Shown one piece after another: positions 46,516-58,990 of a stretch of 64,000 nt of DNA (positions within the stretch are counted from its first letter, which is position 1; every line of letters begins with the position of its first letter). The position numbers and the translations under genes were made by a program. The notes beneath the pieces were generated by a model, which saw only the letters and a program-made list of their open reading frames with translations, was not told the origin of the DNA and did not search any database. The stretch covers positions 15,930,841-15,994,840 of the forward strand of contig OZ022241.1 of NCBI GenBank assembly GCA_963978895.1, in the 5' to 3' direction. The stretch is from Erpobdella octoculata (Eukaryota > Annelida > Clitellata > Hirudinida > Erpobdellidae).

Positions 46516-46849
46516 GGGCAAGTAAAATAAAGATAAAAAGATGGAGGAAGAATGAGTAAGTGATTTTAAAGCGAGTCGACACAAATGCTTTATTTGCAGA
46601 AGTTTTCAAATGATTATTTTATCTAATTTATTTTATTTAAGACGTATTTATAGAGAAAATGCTGTGGTTAATTTATGCCATCTGTTTCTTGTTTGTAAAC
46701 ATCAAAGGTTATTTACTATTAAATTATTTATTTTATGTTTATATCTTTTTTTTCATAGTTATAAAATTCCAAAAGTTAGAAAACTAATATTTTGGATTTG
46801 TTTTTTTTTTATAGAACACATAATACAATTTATTATTTTAGTAAATGTC

Positions 46850-46980
46850 TAGAAGTTAATAAAGTTCAATGTCATGATAAGAAAGTCTATATTCCAAGAT
46901 TCAGCTTGATTGGGTGACGAGAGGATTGTTAATTTTTACTTCCACAAGCAAGCAAAACCGGCGGCGAAGAAAAAATAAAA
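46850..46980 (+). repeat. MITE-family relic
   Basis: AGTTCAATGTCATGATAAG, TCAGCTTGATTGGGTGACGA and AAGCAAAACCGGCGGCGAAG match the 13954 MITE core. Confidence 0.65.
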
Positions 46981-47189
46981 GATTTAAAAATAAAAATTTC
47001 GGTGTTTGTTATTGTTGAAATTTACATTTGTTACATTTTACATGCTTCATAAAAAACGTTTTTATGCTTTGAATTTTGATACCGTAGCTTACCTGGCTCA
47101 GGGGTCTAGAGTCTAACTTTCATCACCAATAAAGCTCTTTCTGATTTTTTTTCATATTTTTTTCATATGGGGCATCGTTTCTCAATCAG

Positions 47190-47680
47190 GCACAGACGGA
47201 AATAAAGATGCCAAACGCCTCTACGAGGAGATTACGCGAAAAACCAGATTTAATAAGTTTCACAAGTTAAGACCGCTAGGAAATTTGTCAAACACGCTTA
47301 CGGTCAAGCTTGGTCTCAGACTTTCGCAGCTCATTGACGTTGTAAGGGGAAAATTTTCATTTTGGTCTGATTATTTGTTTGGTTTCACCAGTCTGCCATT
47401 ATGGTTATTTTTACACTTATCATTTTCATCCTCCTCCTCCTTATCATCATCATCGCCATTATTATTGTCGTTATCGTCGTCATCTCTTCTATCCTCATCA
47501 TCTACTCATCATCTATACTCTATCATCATCATCTATACTCTATCATCATCATCTTCATCGTCATCATCATCATCACCATCGTCGTCGTCATCACCATCAT
47601 CATCATCATCTATACTCTATCATCATCATCTTCATCGTCATCATCATCATCATCGTCGTCGTCATCACCATCACCATCAC

Positions 47681-47756
<76 letters not shown>

Positions 47757-50700
47757 TTTATCGTAGTAACCATCAGCCCATTCTTCATCGACAGGACGAA
47801 AAAAACCAAATAATAACAACCAACGTCTGGCTTGTTCAAGTTAGTAATTTTTTTCAGTAGAGTAATCTTCATGTTTGTTCATTTCTCCATTTTTGTCAAC
47901 CAGCTAGCTACCAAATCATCCATTCAACCGTGCTTTATCTAACTTTTTCATCCATGCTTGTTATCTTCAATCGCAGTAGCTTTCGTGTCTGTCCGATATT
48001 TATATACAAAAACACGAGCGACAATAAAATTTGCAAGTCACGAGCCATTGGACTGGAAAGGAGGAGAGAGGAAGAAAAAAGGAAAAGATTTGTTTATATC
48101 ACGGAATCAGATTAACGTGTCTTTTTTGTGTATACGGTAGGGCTGCGCGGGTAAAACAAAATCCGTACCCGGCCCGTCAATGTTTTCCCTACCCGCACCT
48201 GTACCCGACCCGCGGGTAAAATGGTGTACCCGTGGATTCTTTGCCCGAGGCTATATCCGTTACTGCGTTACCCGTCATTTGTTAAGCTTTAATAGAATGC
48301 ACTAAAAACTGCAGTTTTTTTACATGCTTTTATTAAGTTTTACTTGTCCGGATGTCCATAGGATGTTCTCGGACTTTTAGAAGCTCGGGTGAACATTATA
48401 AAATTAACCAACTTCAAAAAAATTGAAGTTTACTTTAACAAAAATAACTATAAAAAAATCTAAAAAACAAAAATTATCAAAAAATGGATTAAAGATGCAT
48501 ATGATAATGACTAACTACAAACATCTTTTGTTTGCTATTCACCGGGGTAATATTTTTAGGATACGATGTCGCTATGAAACTTTTCAGCTATCTTAAAAAC
48601 GTGTTTTTAGTTTTTTAAATTAACTTTTACTTGTTAACAAGTTTTATTCGCCACCCGAGCTATAACACAAAGCCATGTTACTGAATAATTTAATGCGAAC
48701 TTCAGAAATTCTGCCAGGCTTACAGAAATATTATTTTATACTTTTTAGGGCGCGAGAAAAACGTTGTTTTTTAATGTTTTTTTATGATGTAAAAATTATT
48801 TTTCATTTACTTTTGAGACAAGCCTGAAAAAAAATTTCTTACGGATAAACCCGTACCCGTTGATGTCTTACCCGTACCGGCCGTACCCGTTCAAAACGGG
48901 ATGCCAAATAAGTTTACTATTTAGTTAATCAATTATTAACTTAATTACTGTCTTTAATTATATTCTATTGCTTTATTATATTTTTTATTCTAAGTTTTCA
49001 ATCAATAAAACAACAGTATTATGCTTACAAGAAACTATAATGCCACTGGTGACTTTCATCAGTTGCACATTCATCGCATTGCCTTATTGTTTAATTTGAC
49101 TCGTAAACACTTGGCGTATTCGGACTCGATTCTATTCACGAATAAATGAAAGTGCAAACTTACAGACCATTTCACTATAGTTATCCCAACTTGAAAAAAA
49201 CTGCCATCTTTAAACGCCCAGAAGTAGAGTGCAGCTCCGTTTTGCCTGATGGGGTGGCTGTAGCGTGGGTCAAAAAATAGTGCCGAATCCGGGGTGCCAA
49301 TTTTCGAGCGCTCATAACTCCGGAACTGGAAGTCACGTGACACTGCGATTCAAACTCGAGTTAGGGCTCATAGACCCCTACGTTCCTTTTGAGTTTGGTC
49401 TTTCAAAATCACGTGGTTCCGGAGATATTCGACGTCGACTGCGCAAGCGTTTATGGCCCAAAAGCGGAAATGGGCGTGGTCGCACAGACTTTCTGAGAAA
49501 TCGCGATTTCCGTGCTCGGATTCCTATCCCTCCCGGCTTCGGTATCGGGTTCAACTAAAGCGGATTCGCCCGCGCATCGCACCTGAAGTCCTTTACATGG
49601 AAGTGCTGCAAAATTATCAACTAGTTTGTTTAGGTCAATATTCTTTGCTTTGTTTTATTCTTGTTGTTTCTTATACGTGGTCATACTTTTTTTTATATAG
49701 AACACAAATAACCGGATTAAACAATTCAATAAATCGTTTGGTCAATTACACTATTGTCGTTTTTAATTCAATCTTTCTTGTTGCATTTAACAGCTGCTTA
49801 GTTTTTTTTATACTGTATCATATTTTTTCGACATTCCAACAATCCATTTCACTGATCGAGATTTTTTTTACAAGTGATTAATGAAGATTAGACATGGCAA
49901 TAATTTTTCACAAATTTCATAAAGTGCTTCCTTCACTTTTCGTTAGGAATGGGTGGATCTCGGACTTTCGTGGGACCCCGATATATTCAGCGGGCTAGAA
50001 AAAATACACGTTCCTTCAGAGGAACTCTGGCTTCCCGACGTGGTCCTTTACAACAAGTTGGCTGTTTTACTCATTTTCTATTTTTTTTATTCAGTTTAAT
50101 TACTAATTATGATTTCTGAATCTAAACATGAACATTTTCTGTTGTCATTGGTTAACTAATATTATTTAATATCGCGTTAACATAACTATTTAAAACCAGT
50201 ACTTCTAGACTTTTCGAGCCAAAGATATATTCATGTTAGCAACACTTGGCTACGGTAATTAATAGAAAGTAGTTGTAAAACTGCTTTGGCCAAAACTGTT
50301 TTGTGAATTTTACTAATTTAATGTATAGTATCTGAACATTCCTTCATTTTTTTCACACTACTAAACTATCGCTTTAGTTTAAAAAGCTTAACATCAACGC
50401 CGACTTGATCAGTATGCCGTTAAATCTAATTTAAGTTCACGATCACGATTTTTAATATTTAGGACTTTTTTCTACACGCTAATATGTTTTTATTTTTTTT
50501 ATAACCAATGCTTAATAAAAAGTTTATAACAAATCGTTTATGAACTTTATCTTTTTTCACGTGCAGTGCTGATGGAAATTATGAAGTGACCCTTATGACC
50601 AAAGCCACCATTCTCAGCTCGGGTATGATCAGGTGGGAGCCACCAGTGGTCTATAAAAGCTCATGCTCCATCGATGTTGAGTTTTTTCCGTTTGACGAAC

Positions 50701-51164
50701 AGCTTTGCAGTCTCAAGTTTGGTTCATGGACCTACGACGGATTTCAGGTTATATAGCGATGACTCAATACATAATTAGATAAATCTATTCTGTCAAGTTA
50801 GCTCAGGTGTTTTGTTTCTTCAAATACAAAAAAAATTGGCAGGTAGATTTAATTCATCTGAATCAGGAAAACAACCATAATTACCCCGACAACAACGACG
50901 ATGGCGACGGCAGAAGACGAACCGACATCATCCGGGACGGCATTGACCTGCGAGAATTTTACCCAAGTGTCGAATGGGATCTTTTGGGGGTACCTGCTGA
51001 AAGAAATGAGAAGCACTACACTTGCTGCTCCGAGCCCTATCCTGACATTACGTTTAACATCACTGTACGAAGAAAAACACTGTTTTATACAGTCAACCTC
51101 ATCGTACCTTGCGTCGCCATCACATTTCTGACAGTCCTCGTATTCTACTTGCCGTCAGATAGCG
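47190..51164 (+). CDS. nAChR exons 1-5: ligand-binding domain and TM1
   Basis: Loop A ([10 protein letters not shown]), the cys-loop, loop B (GSWTYDGF) and loop C (YTCC) are present. Loop F in exon 50843-51164 contains an Asn/Asp-rich insertion ([15 protein letters not shown]) that makes it about 15 residues longer than in typical neuronal alphas. The exon ends after TM1 ([20 protein letters not shown], then FYLPSDSG) in phase 1, an intron position shared by many animal nAChR genes. Confidence 0.94.
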
Positions 51165-54100
51165 GTTAGGATGTCGTAAAGTCGTAGGTTTTTTTTACCA
51201 CGTTTATCTTAACTTGCTTTTTTAATATTTTCTTTAAGCCCCTCAAAATGTTCCATTTACATCAAAATCACTCTGTAATAATTTTGTGGTCTTCGGACAT
51301 TGTTTAGGGGTGACCTTGGGAAGTTTTATTTTTTGAAATTTGTACCTAAATGAGCCTTGCAAAACCTTATAAAAATTTTAGTGCTATTGTAAATATCCGG
51401 CAATATTAATTATTATTTTTTTATTCAAAAATATTCAAAAATTATTAATTAGTATTAATTAGATGGTGCATTATGAGCAGTGGCGGGGGTTGCCGAATTT
51501 TTTTAATAGTTTTTTCAAATTATGATTACTGTCGTTATGCAACCCGTTGTAAGATATTTTGAATTATTTTTTAAATCTCTTATGTTAACTTCACCGCCGA
51601 TCTTGGCGGCTTAATTGCTCGCTTGAGTGTTTGCAAACCTTGGAAGTTAAAATTAACTAACTTACCGTCATCCAATTGAGTTGCAATTTGAAATATAAGC
51701 TCACTCTTTATAACAATGCATTCTATTAAAGTTTAAAAAATTAAAAAAAAATTAATTAGAAATTTAAAAACCATATTTACATAATTTAATTTTAAATTCT
51801 TCAACAGTTTCAGCATTAACGACTTCATCCTCCAATTTATTCCAATCATTCGTCACTCTTGCACTGAAGAATTTTTGTTTCATTGAACTCTCCCTTTTCT
51901 TATATAGCTTAAAGTTGTGCCCTCTGGATTTAGGTCAACCAATCCATTCAATAATTTGTAAGTCTCAATTAAGTCTCCTCTAGTTCTCCTCTTTTCAAGT
52001 GTGGTCAGATTACATCTACTCAAACGTTGTTCATAGTTCAGTCCTTTCAACTCAGCAATCATCTTTGTAGCTCGTCTTTGCACTTTCTCAATTATGTAGA
52101 TATCTTTCTTAAGACAAGGTTTGTGTACAGAAAAAGCCACACACACACACAGATTGTAACATAAATAAAAGTTTGTAAACAAATATCCTGATCACAAAAG
52201 CAAAGTTTTTGTGAAACAACTGCTATTTTCTATTTGTTTTATCCATAACGGGTTAGGAAAACACACTTTGAATCCAAGAACAAAAAACCTAATAGAAGTA
52301 TGTTACATAGCATAATTATCAAAAGCATGAAATATTGTAAAAATATTTGTCTAAATAAAGTACAAAAGAGCGCCCTCGGAAGCTATACCCAGAGACGGAT
52401 TCAGGGGGGATGGAGGTATGCATCAGATTATCAACTAACATTTTTTGGTTAGAATACCCGGTTTTTGGAAAATGACCTCAGTTAAAAGTAAAATTATTGA
52501 AAAAATACCTACGACTACATACATACATACATACACTAGCTGGGTTACCCGGCGTTGCCCGGGGAATTTAAAGGTTTTTTTATCGTTTTTCTCTCTGGCT
52601 CCCGTTTCCTTAACCGCTCGTTTGCCCGGGCATCTTTGCATCTATTGAAACATTTATGCAGATACTTTTGATTTTTAATTAAAAGAAATACAACAAACAC
52701 ATACAGTCATTTTATTGCAAAGCTTTCTGATACACAATGTTTTTTGTTTTTCCATAAGGTGCATTAATAGTTATACTATTATACTTAAAATACATTAATA
52801 GTTATATTGATATACTCACTCACAATAAATTTTTCAATTTTCTTGTCTGTAAGCACAAAATAATATCTGTTAGACTAAAAGTAGCACAAAATAATATCTG
52901 TTAGAGGTTAGAGTGGTTAGATTGGTTAGAGTGGTTAGACTGGTAGAGCGATAATGATAGCCTGACACACAACGACCGAAACAATTTACAATTTAATATA
53001 TACACAACAATAATTAACAATTAAATAATATAAAAATAGTAGCCTAAGTAAATAATATAAGAATAGTAGCCTAAGTTTTTAAATTACTTTGATTTCGAGA
53101 AACCGAGACGATAAACAGCGAATGTAAACAAAACATAGCTCTGATACAATAGCGAAAATATTTAAAAAAATTAATTTTCTAAAACATTCAAAAACATTTG
53201 AACGATATACAGTAATTAAAAAAATAATAGTATAGTATATAGTATATTATATATTACTTTTGATATATTGATATAATTGATATAAGTAAAATAATACTCA
53301 CTTTTGATTTTGAGAAATCGCGACAACCAACAACGACGGAACAGAAGTCGAAAGAAACCCTAAGCTCGTTAAGCCGCGATATAATTGCATAGATAAAATA
53401 TTTCTAAAAATTAATTTTCTAAAATTGCATAGATAAAATATTTCTAAAAATTAATTTTCTAAAAACATTCAAAACAATTTTTTTAAATAAATGAGATTAT
53501 TTGTTAGGTGGTAAATGTTTATTATGTAAAATTTCGTGCAAATCCCTTCATTGGTTTTGGCGTTATTAATGAACATACGTTGCCTTTTATATATATAGAT
53601 ACATACATACATACATACATACATACATACATACATACATACATACATACATACATACATACATACATACATACATACATACATACATACATACATACAT
53701 ACATACATACATACATACATACATACATACATACATACATACATACATACATACATACATACATACATACATACATACATACATACATACATACATACAT
53801 ACATACATACATACATACATACATACATACATACATACATACATACATACATACATACATACATACATACATACATACATACATTCATACATACATACAT
53901 ACATACATACATACATACATACATACATACATACATACATACATACATACATACATACATACATACATACATACATACATACATACATACATACATACAT
54001 ACCAGTGATATTTTTGCTAACGAAAACTGAATAAAAACGAAATTTTTTATTGTATTCGTTAATAAGAACGAAAAATAAACTATAATTATTTAAAGAACGT

Positions 54101-57100
54101 AAATAGAATAAAAACTATATTTAAATAGTACAAACGGAATAATAATAATAACGAAAATTATTTTCTGAACGATAATAAAATAAAAATAAAATTTAAATCA
54201 TGCAAACTGAATAAAAATAAAAATTAATTTTCGAACGAAAACTATTGAAAGTTGTGTACACAGATATTTGCCCAGATAACCAATATCTGTGGATTTCTAT
54301 GATATAGATTTCTATGGTTGTCTAATTTTTGAAATTTACACCCATTTCTTTCTTAACTTTTGTGTTATCATAAACGTTGTAATGATTGAAAATAATTAAG
54401 TTCTTTTGCAAAAATGCTTGCTGGGAGATAAAAAGATAGTTCCGTGTGGGAATTTTTTGTTTACGATTCCAGCACTAACAAATCTAAATGTAAGGCAATG
54501 GATTCTACAAATAAAAAATGTAGAATCCAACTTAGCGGGAAAAATCCCACAAGTTTGAGTTCGCATCTAAATAGATTTCATAAATTTGAATTTGTTGTAA
54601 TTTTTATCATACCATCTTCCTGTGTTACAAAATTATAATTTTTCCATATATACACTGCATGAAATTGGACCAAGTAAAAAAAATATTTAGAGCATGAACT
54701 AAAATTGAACAAAAATCAAATAAAAACGAATTTTTTTATCTGAATAAAATAAAAATAAAAACGAAAATTATTTCAAGAACTGTATTAAAATAAAAACTAA
54801 ATTTAATTTTGTAGAGCTAAATAATAATAAAAACTAAAATTATTTGATAAACTAAAATAAAATAATAATAATAAATAAAATTTAAGAATAGAATAAAAAT
54901 AAGAACTAAAATTATTTACTGAACTAAAATAACACTGATACATACATACATACAAACATACATACATACATACATACATACATACATACATACATCTATA
55001 TATATAAAAGAACATGTCCTGACTGACTGACTGACTGACTGACTGACTGACTGACTGACTGACTGACTGACTGACTGACTGACTGACTGACTGACTGACT
55101 GACTGACTGACTGACTGACTGACTGACTGACTGACTGACTGACAGATGACTGACTGATAATCAACGCCAAGCTCAAACGCCTCATCCTAGGAACGTGAAA
55201 TTTGGAACTTATATTACTTTTATAGCGTAAACATCCGCTAAGAAAGGATTTTTGAAAATTTTGCTCCTGAGGGGAAAAAACTGGAAAACAAACTTTTTTC
55301 TAAAACAATGTATATCTCGAAAACCAAAAATGAGGAGATTTTGAAATTTGGTACATAGATTCTTTTTGAAAATTAGTATTTAGCTTCTACTCTAAAAATA
55401 ATGAAATACGTGTTTTAGCATTTTTTGAAAATTTGGTTTCCAGGACTTCAAATGTGGGGTGGAAAATAGGGTTATTTGTTTTTTAAAGTAACTGCTACTC
55501 AAAAACTGTAAATACCACAGATGTAAAAATTAGTATTTAGTTTCTATTCTAAAAATAAAGATATACGTGTTTTACCATTTTTTTTAAATTTGGTTTTCAG
55601 GACCTCAAATGTGGGGTGGAAAATAAGGTTATTTGGTTTTTAATGTAACTGCTACTCGAAAACAGTAGATGCTACAGGAGTAAAAATTAGTATTTGGTTT
55701 CTACTCCAGAAATAATGATATACGTGTTTTACCATTTTTTGAAAATTTGGTTTCCAGTTCCAGGACCTCAAATGTGAGGTGGAAAAAAGGTTATTTGATT
55801 TTAAAATAACTGCTACTCAAAAACTGTAAGTGCTACAGATGTGAAAAATAGTATTTTGAGGTTTTGTACCGGTTAAAAGTAAATGAGTTCAGTTTATCAC
55901 GGAAAGACGGGCCAAGCCGTTATTTTAGGGTTTTCATACGGCCCTGCCCAAACCTTAAATCAAGGTGGGACGGGCCTAGATTTTTAACCAAGTATATAGA
56001 CATTTTAGTGATTTTAGGGTGTTCAGGCTAAACGTGAAGTCAAGGTGGGACGGGCCGAAGTTTTACATCAAGTATATAGAACTTCTAGGCCTGTAAAAAC
56101 GGGCCGGGCCCATATTAGACGGGCCGTGCCGGGCCAGGAATTTCGGTTTTTGAAACGGGTTGGGCCAAGTTGTCGACGGGCCGAGCCGAGACCTAAAAAA
56201 TTGATCCGTGCAGTACTCTACTATGTATGCATGGTTCAAATTCTCAAATTTCATGCGAGCGAAGCCGCTACGGGCACTGCTAGTACATACATACATACAT
56301 ACATACATACATACATACATACATACATACATACATACATACATACATACATACATACATACATACATACATACATACATACATACATACATACATACAT
56401 ACATACATACATACATACATACATACATACATACATACATACATACATACATACATACATACATACATACATACATACATACATACATACATACATACAT
56501 ACATACATACATACATACATACATACATACATACATACATACATACATACATACATACATACATACATACATACATACATACATACATACATACATACAT
56601 ACATACATACATACATACATACATACATACATACATACATACATACATACATACATACATACATACATACATACATACATACATACATACATACATACAT
56701 ACATACATACATACATACATACATACATACATACATACATACATACATACATACATTATACATATATACGTGCATACATACATACATAAAAACATACCGA
56801 AAAAAAGAGGAACAACGAGAAAAAGAGGAAAAAACAAAAAAAAAAGAAAAAACGTGAGAGAAGAGAAGAGAGAAGGAAACGACAAGAGAAAAAAAACCTT
56901 TGAAAACCCTAGCAACGCCTGGTGACAAAACTATTTTATCTATAAAACTACTTTTTTAGGAAATAATTTAATAAGAATAAAATTTTATTTAGAGAAAAAC
57001 AGCTGAGATAAAAATTTAACATTTATGGACTATTAACATTTCTTTGATATTTTTTTATTAAACGACGGCAGGTGAAAAAATATCTCTGTGCATCTCCATC

Positions 57101-58338
57101 CTTCTCTCGCTCACCGTCTTTTTCCTCCTGCTGGCCGAGATAATTCCTCCAACCTCGTTGGTAGTGCCCCTCATTGGCAAGTATCTACTCTTTACTATGA
57201 CTCTAGTCACCTTGTCTGTGATCACCACTGTGGCTGTTCTCAACGTTCATTTTCGATCCGCATCGACCCATTTTATGCCCTCTTGGGTCAAGACTACTTT
57301 TTTAGAAATCTTGCCTGGTCTCTTAGGAATGATGAAACCACACAGAAAAACAGTAGCTGACTTCAAAAAAACTGTTGTTGGCTTTAACTCTGATTTAAGT
57401 TGTACTGAAAAAATTAGTGATAGTCTTTGCAAGAAAGATTTGTTTTCATCACCTTTAAAAAATTTTAATCATGAAACCAGAAAATCTATGGGCTATTCAT
57501 TCACTCGTATAAACACCTCAAAACGTAGACAAGACAGCCAATCTTCTACTCAACATCTTGGATGTGAGACTCATAACATAAAAAGCATTCCTTTGCAGCA
57601 GATTGCAAAAAATAGCAGCCATAAGCAAGTAATATTGTTATTGATTTATAAAAATTTGAAGTAGACTTATTCATAATTTAATAAAAAATATAAATTCAAA
57701 ACCAACAAAAACACAGGCAGCGGGTCGTGGTGCAAAACCACGACACGTTCAATGGGCAACATTTCAGGATTTGACAGAATCTAAAGAAACTTCTACAATG
57801 TCTACTGACATTGTGGTCACTAGCCCAATTCAATGTTTTTTCAATATTGAAACAGCAGAAAAACCCATTAAAGACACAATATATAGAAGAGACTCAGTTC
57901 AGCATGACAGAGGACATTGTCAACCTTTTATTAGCAAACCTTTGCCTCCCATTTTAGGTTTAGCCAGACAAAACTTTATGGAGTATAAAAGATGCGCTGG
58001 GACAAGACACTGTGTCAAAGAATACCACAAGTGTATTGCTGAATTTGCTAAAGGCACTGAATTCCTGGCTAAACATATGATCGGAGAAATCAAGGAAGAA
58101 GAGGTTAATATTAAATCATCAACCATTAATTAGATTGGCTTTATTATTTTGTAGTAATTTTTTATAGATACGTGAAGATTGGAAATATGTAGCCAAAGTT
58201 CTAGATCGTCTTTTTCTCTGGGTCTTCACCACAGCATGTGCAGTCGGAACTGTCGGCATCGTACTCAGAGCCCCTGCCATCTATGACCAGAGAGCGCCCA
58301 TCAATAGCAATCTGCCAGAAAATTACACGGCATTGTAA
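47190..58338 (+). CDS. Nicotinic acetylcholine receptor subunit, alpha type, 8 exons, signal-peptide exon not found
   Basis: Pentameric cys-loop ligand-gated cation channel subunit of the plasma membrane. Exons: 47190-47341, 47795-47839, 49947-50056, 50567-50747, 50843-51164, 57072-57628, 57717-58103, 58168-58338; 640 codons plus stop, in frame throughout. The extracellular domain begins [12 protein letters not shown], then has [28 protein letters not shown], the cys-loop (two Cys 13 residues apart around FFPFDEQ), GSWTYDGF, and the vicinal cysteine pair in [11 protein letters not shown] that defines an alpha, agonist-binding subunit. TM1 to TM4 follow. The first visible exon starts in phase 1, so one exon with the signal peptide must lie upstream; none was recognisable in 41.3-47.2 kb. 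Confidence 0.95.
47430..47763. repeat. CAT-triplet tract in nAChR intron 1
   Basis: About 330 bp of CAT, with CGT/ACC interruptions and a repeated CTATACTCTATCATCATCAT block. It ends about 30 bp before the acceptor of exon 47795. Frames through it are not genes. Confidence 0.95.
48135..48905. repeat. GC-rich end modules with CCCGTACCCG words, possible non-autonomous DNA element
   Basis: GGGCTGCGCGGGTAAAAC at the left and CCCGTACCGGCCGTACCCG at the right enclose AT-rich DNA in nAChR intron 2. Such repeated ACCCG/GGCCG words are common at the ends of hAT-type elements, but no exact inverted repeat or target duplication could be confirmed. Confidence 0.4.
49240..49600. other. GC-rich island in nAChR intron 2
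   Basis: Composition unlike the flanks, with an open frame at 49265-49558 of no recognised family. The adjacent start of a receptor exon is 49947. Likely an unclassified repeat. Confidence 0.4.
51570..51750 (-). repeat. MITE-family copy
   Basis: The reverse complement reads AACTTTAATAGAATGCATTG and continues colinear with 14180-14330 (TTGGATGACGGTAAGTTAGT, CGGCGGTGAAGTTAA). Confidence 0.8.
51880..52165 (-). pseudogene. Non-LTR retrotransposon 3' fragment
   Basis: Encodes [20 protein letters not shown] then [20 protein letters not shown], the C-terminal region that follows the reverse transcriptase in the element at 35534 ([24 protein letters not shown]). A different, more decayed family member in nAChR intron 5. 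Confidence 0.8.
52536..53599 (-). mobile_element. Helitron-like element, second family
   Basis: CTAG end at 52536-52539 with hairpin ACCCGGCGTTGCCCGGG just inside; TC end at 53599-53598 (reverse complement TCTATATATATAAAAGGCAA). The end next to TC carries AACGCCAAAACCAATGAAGG. The interior is AT-rich and non-coding. Flanked on both sides by TACA units, so it lies in a (TACA)n array; A and T border it as expected. Confidence 0.82.
53600..54001. repeat. (TACA)n array, about 400 bp
   Basis: One hundred units with a single TTCA variant. Confidence 0.98.
54100..54936. other. AT-rich DNA with degenerate AATAAAAACGAAAATTATTT repeats
   Basis: Diverged 30-40-bp units at 54010-54240 and 54700-54930 surround a short frame (54444-54638) reading [18 protein letters not shown] and [12 protein letters not shown], a possible BED zinc-finger trace. 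Suggestive only. Confidence 0.4.
54937..54994. repeat. (TACA)n, left of Helitron-like element
   Basis: Short array ending in A at 54994, directly before the TC terminus. Confidence 0.95.
54995..56283 (+). mobile_element. Helitron-like element, third family, with (GACT)n
   Basis: TCTATATATATAAAAGAACA start at 54995, a (GACT)n array at 55018-55143, a body with ACGTGAAATTTGGAACTTAT and three diverged copies of a block containing GGACCTCAAATGTGGGGTGG, then a 3' end reading GCGAGCGAAGCCGCTACGGG and CACTGCTAG before T. GC-rich GGGCCGGGCC words at 55.9-56.2 kb may be a further nested insertion. Confidence 0.75.
56284..56757. repeat. (TACA)n array, about 470 bp
   Basis: Pure units, longest microsatellite in the window, immediately right of the element ending 56283. 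Confidence 0.98.
56780..56935 (+). mobile_element. Degenerate Helitron-like 3' end
   Basis: Purine-rich arm, then AAAACCCTAGCAACGCCTGG and TGACAAAACTATT, a mutated hairpin and CTAG terminus. It ends about 140 bp before nAChR exon 6. Confidence 0.55.
57072..58338 (+). CDS. nAChR exons 6-8: TM2, TM3, cytoplasmic loop, TM4
   Basis: TM2 lines the pore and reads [20 protein letters not shown] then AEIIPPTS; the Gly-Glu-Lys before it and the following Leu ring are features of cation-selective members. TM3 follows ([20 protein letters not shown]). The TM3-TM4 loop is long (about 240 residues) and Ser/Lys-rich, ending in an amphipathic MA-type helix ([20 protein letters not shown]). TM4 is [18 protein letters not shown]. 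Stop TAA at 58336. The 5.9-kb intron before this exon is packed with Helitron-like elements and (TACA)n arrays. Confidence 0.94.
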
Positions 58339-58839
58339 ATATAAAACAAACTCACTCAAATTTTAATACTTGTTATCATAAGCTGGAAAATGCTAATTAA
58401 AACAATCAAACATTTTTATGAAATGGTAATTGAAATGAAACAGTTGTAACAGCCTGTTTAGCTTTTCTGATTTGACAACGAGCTAGAACTTGAAACCGTA
58501 GTGTATTGTAGCTTTCTGATTAAGTAAAGCAAATTCTGTTATAAAAGTCTGTTATGATGCAAATCGTAGGTTTTTTTGTAGGATACCATTTCAAAAGGTA
58601 GCGAAAATACTTTTTTTAAAAGGATTTATATGTTTTTATAGTATTTTTGCAAACAATCCAAGTCGCAATTATTTTGCTCTCTCATCGCAGTGAAGAAACA
58701 TTGTATTGGGCAGTATCGGCACCGCCATAGTAGAACATAATTTCACGGTTTCGCTGATTGTATTTGGCACAAAACGTTTGGTAAACATTTGTTTAACATT
58801 GACACACTATTAAACACATGCTACATTTATTCATAAATC

Positions 58840-58990
58840 TCTAACTCCACCTTGAGTTTGCAAGCCAGTACTAAGCCTGGATAAAGGATAAAAGGATCAA
58901 ATTATGATCCACGACAGGAAGTACTTCGGTATATCCTACGTGCGGTTATATTAGTCTTAAATTACCTGGTGTAAAGGACTATAAACTTAT
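58840..58990 (-). repeat. Dispersed repeat, copy 2 of 3
   Basis: Reverse complement of the 25095 repeat: GATCCACGACAGGAAGTACTT and CACCTTGAGTTTGCAAGCCA are colinear. Confidence 0.8.

Noticed and set aside
46610..46852. Hydrophobic frame as the missing nAChR signal-peptide exon
   Set aside because: No suitable donor in the required phase, and the sequence is AT-driven Leu/Ile/Phe/Tyr with scattered charges, not a signal peptide followed by a mature N terminus.
47285..47872. His/Ser/Asp-repeat frames over the CAT tract
   Set aside because: Triplet-repeat translation only; the first part overlaps true nAChR exon 1 and then runs into the intron.
53508..54008. Long open frames through (TACA)n and (TATG)n arrays, also 17452-17881 and 56045-56928
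   Set aside because: A tetranucleotide without stop codons keeps every frame open; Met-Tyr-Val-Cys and Tyr-Ile-His-Thr repeats are artefacts.
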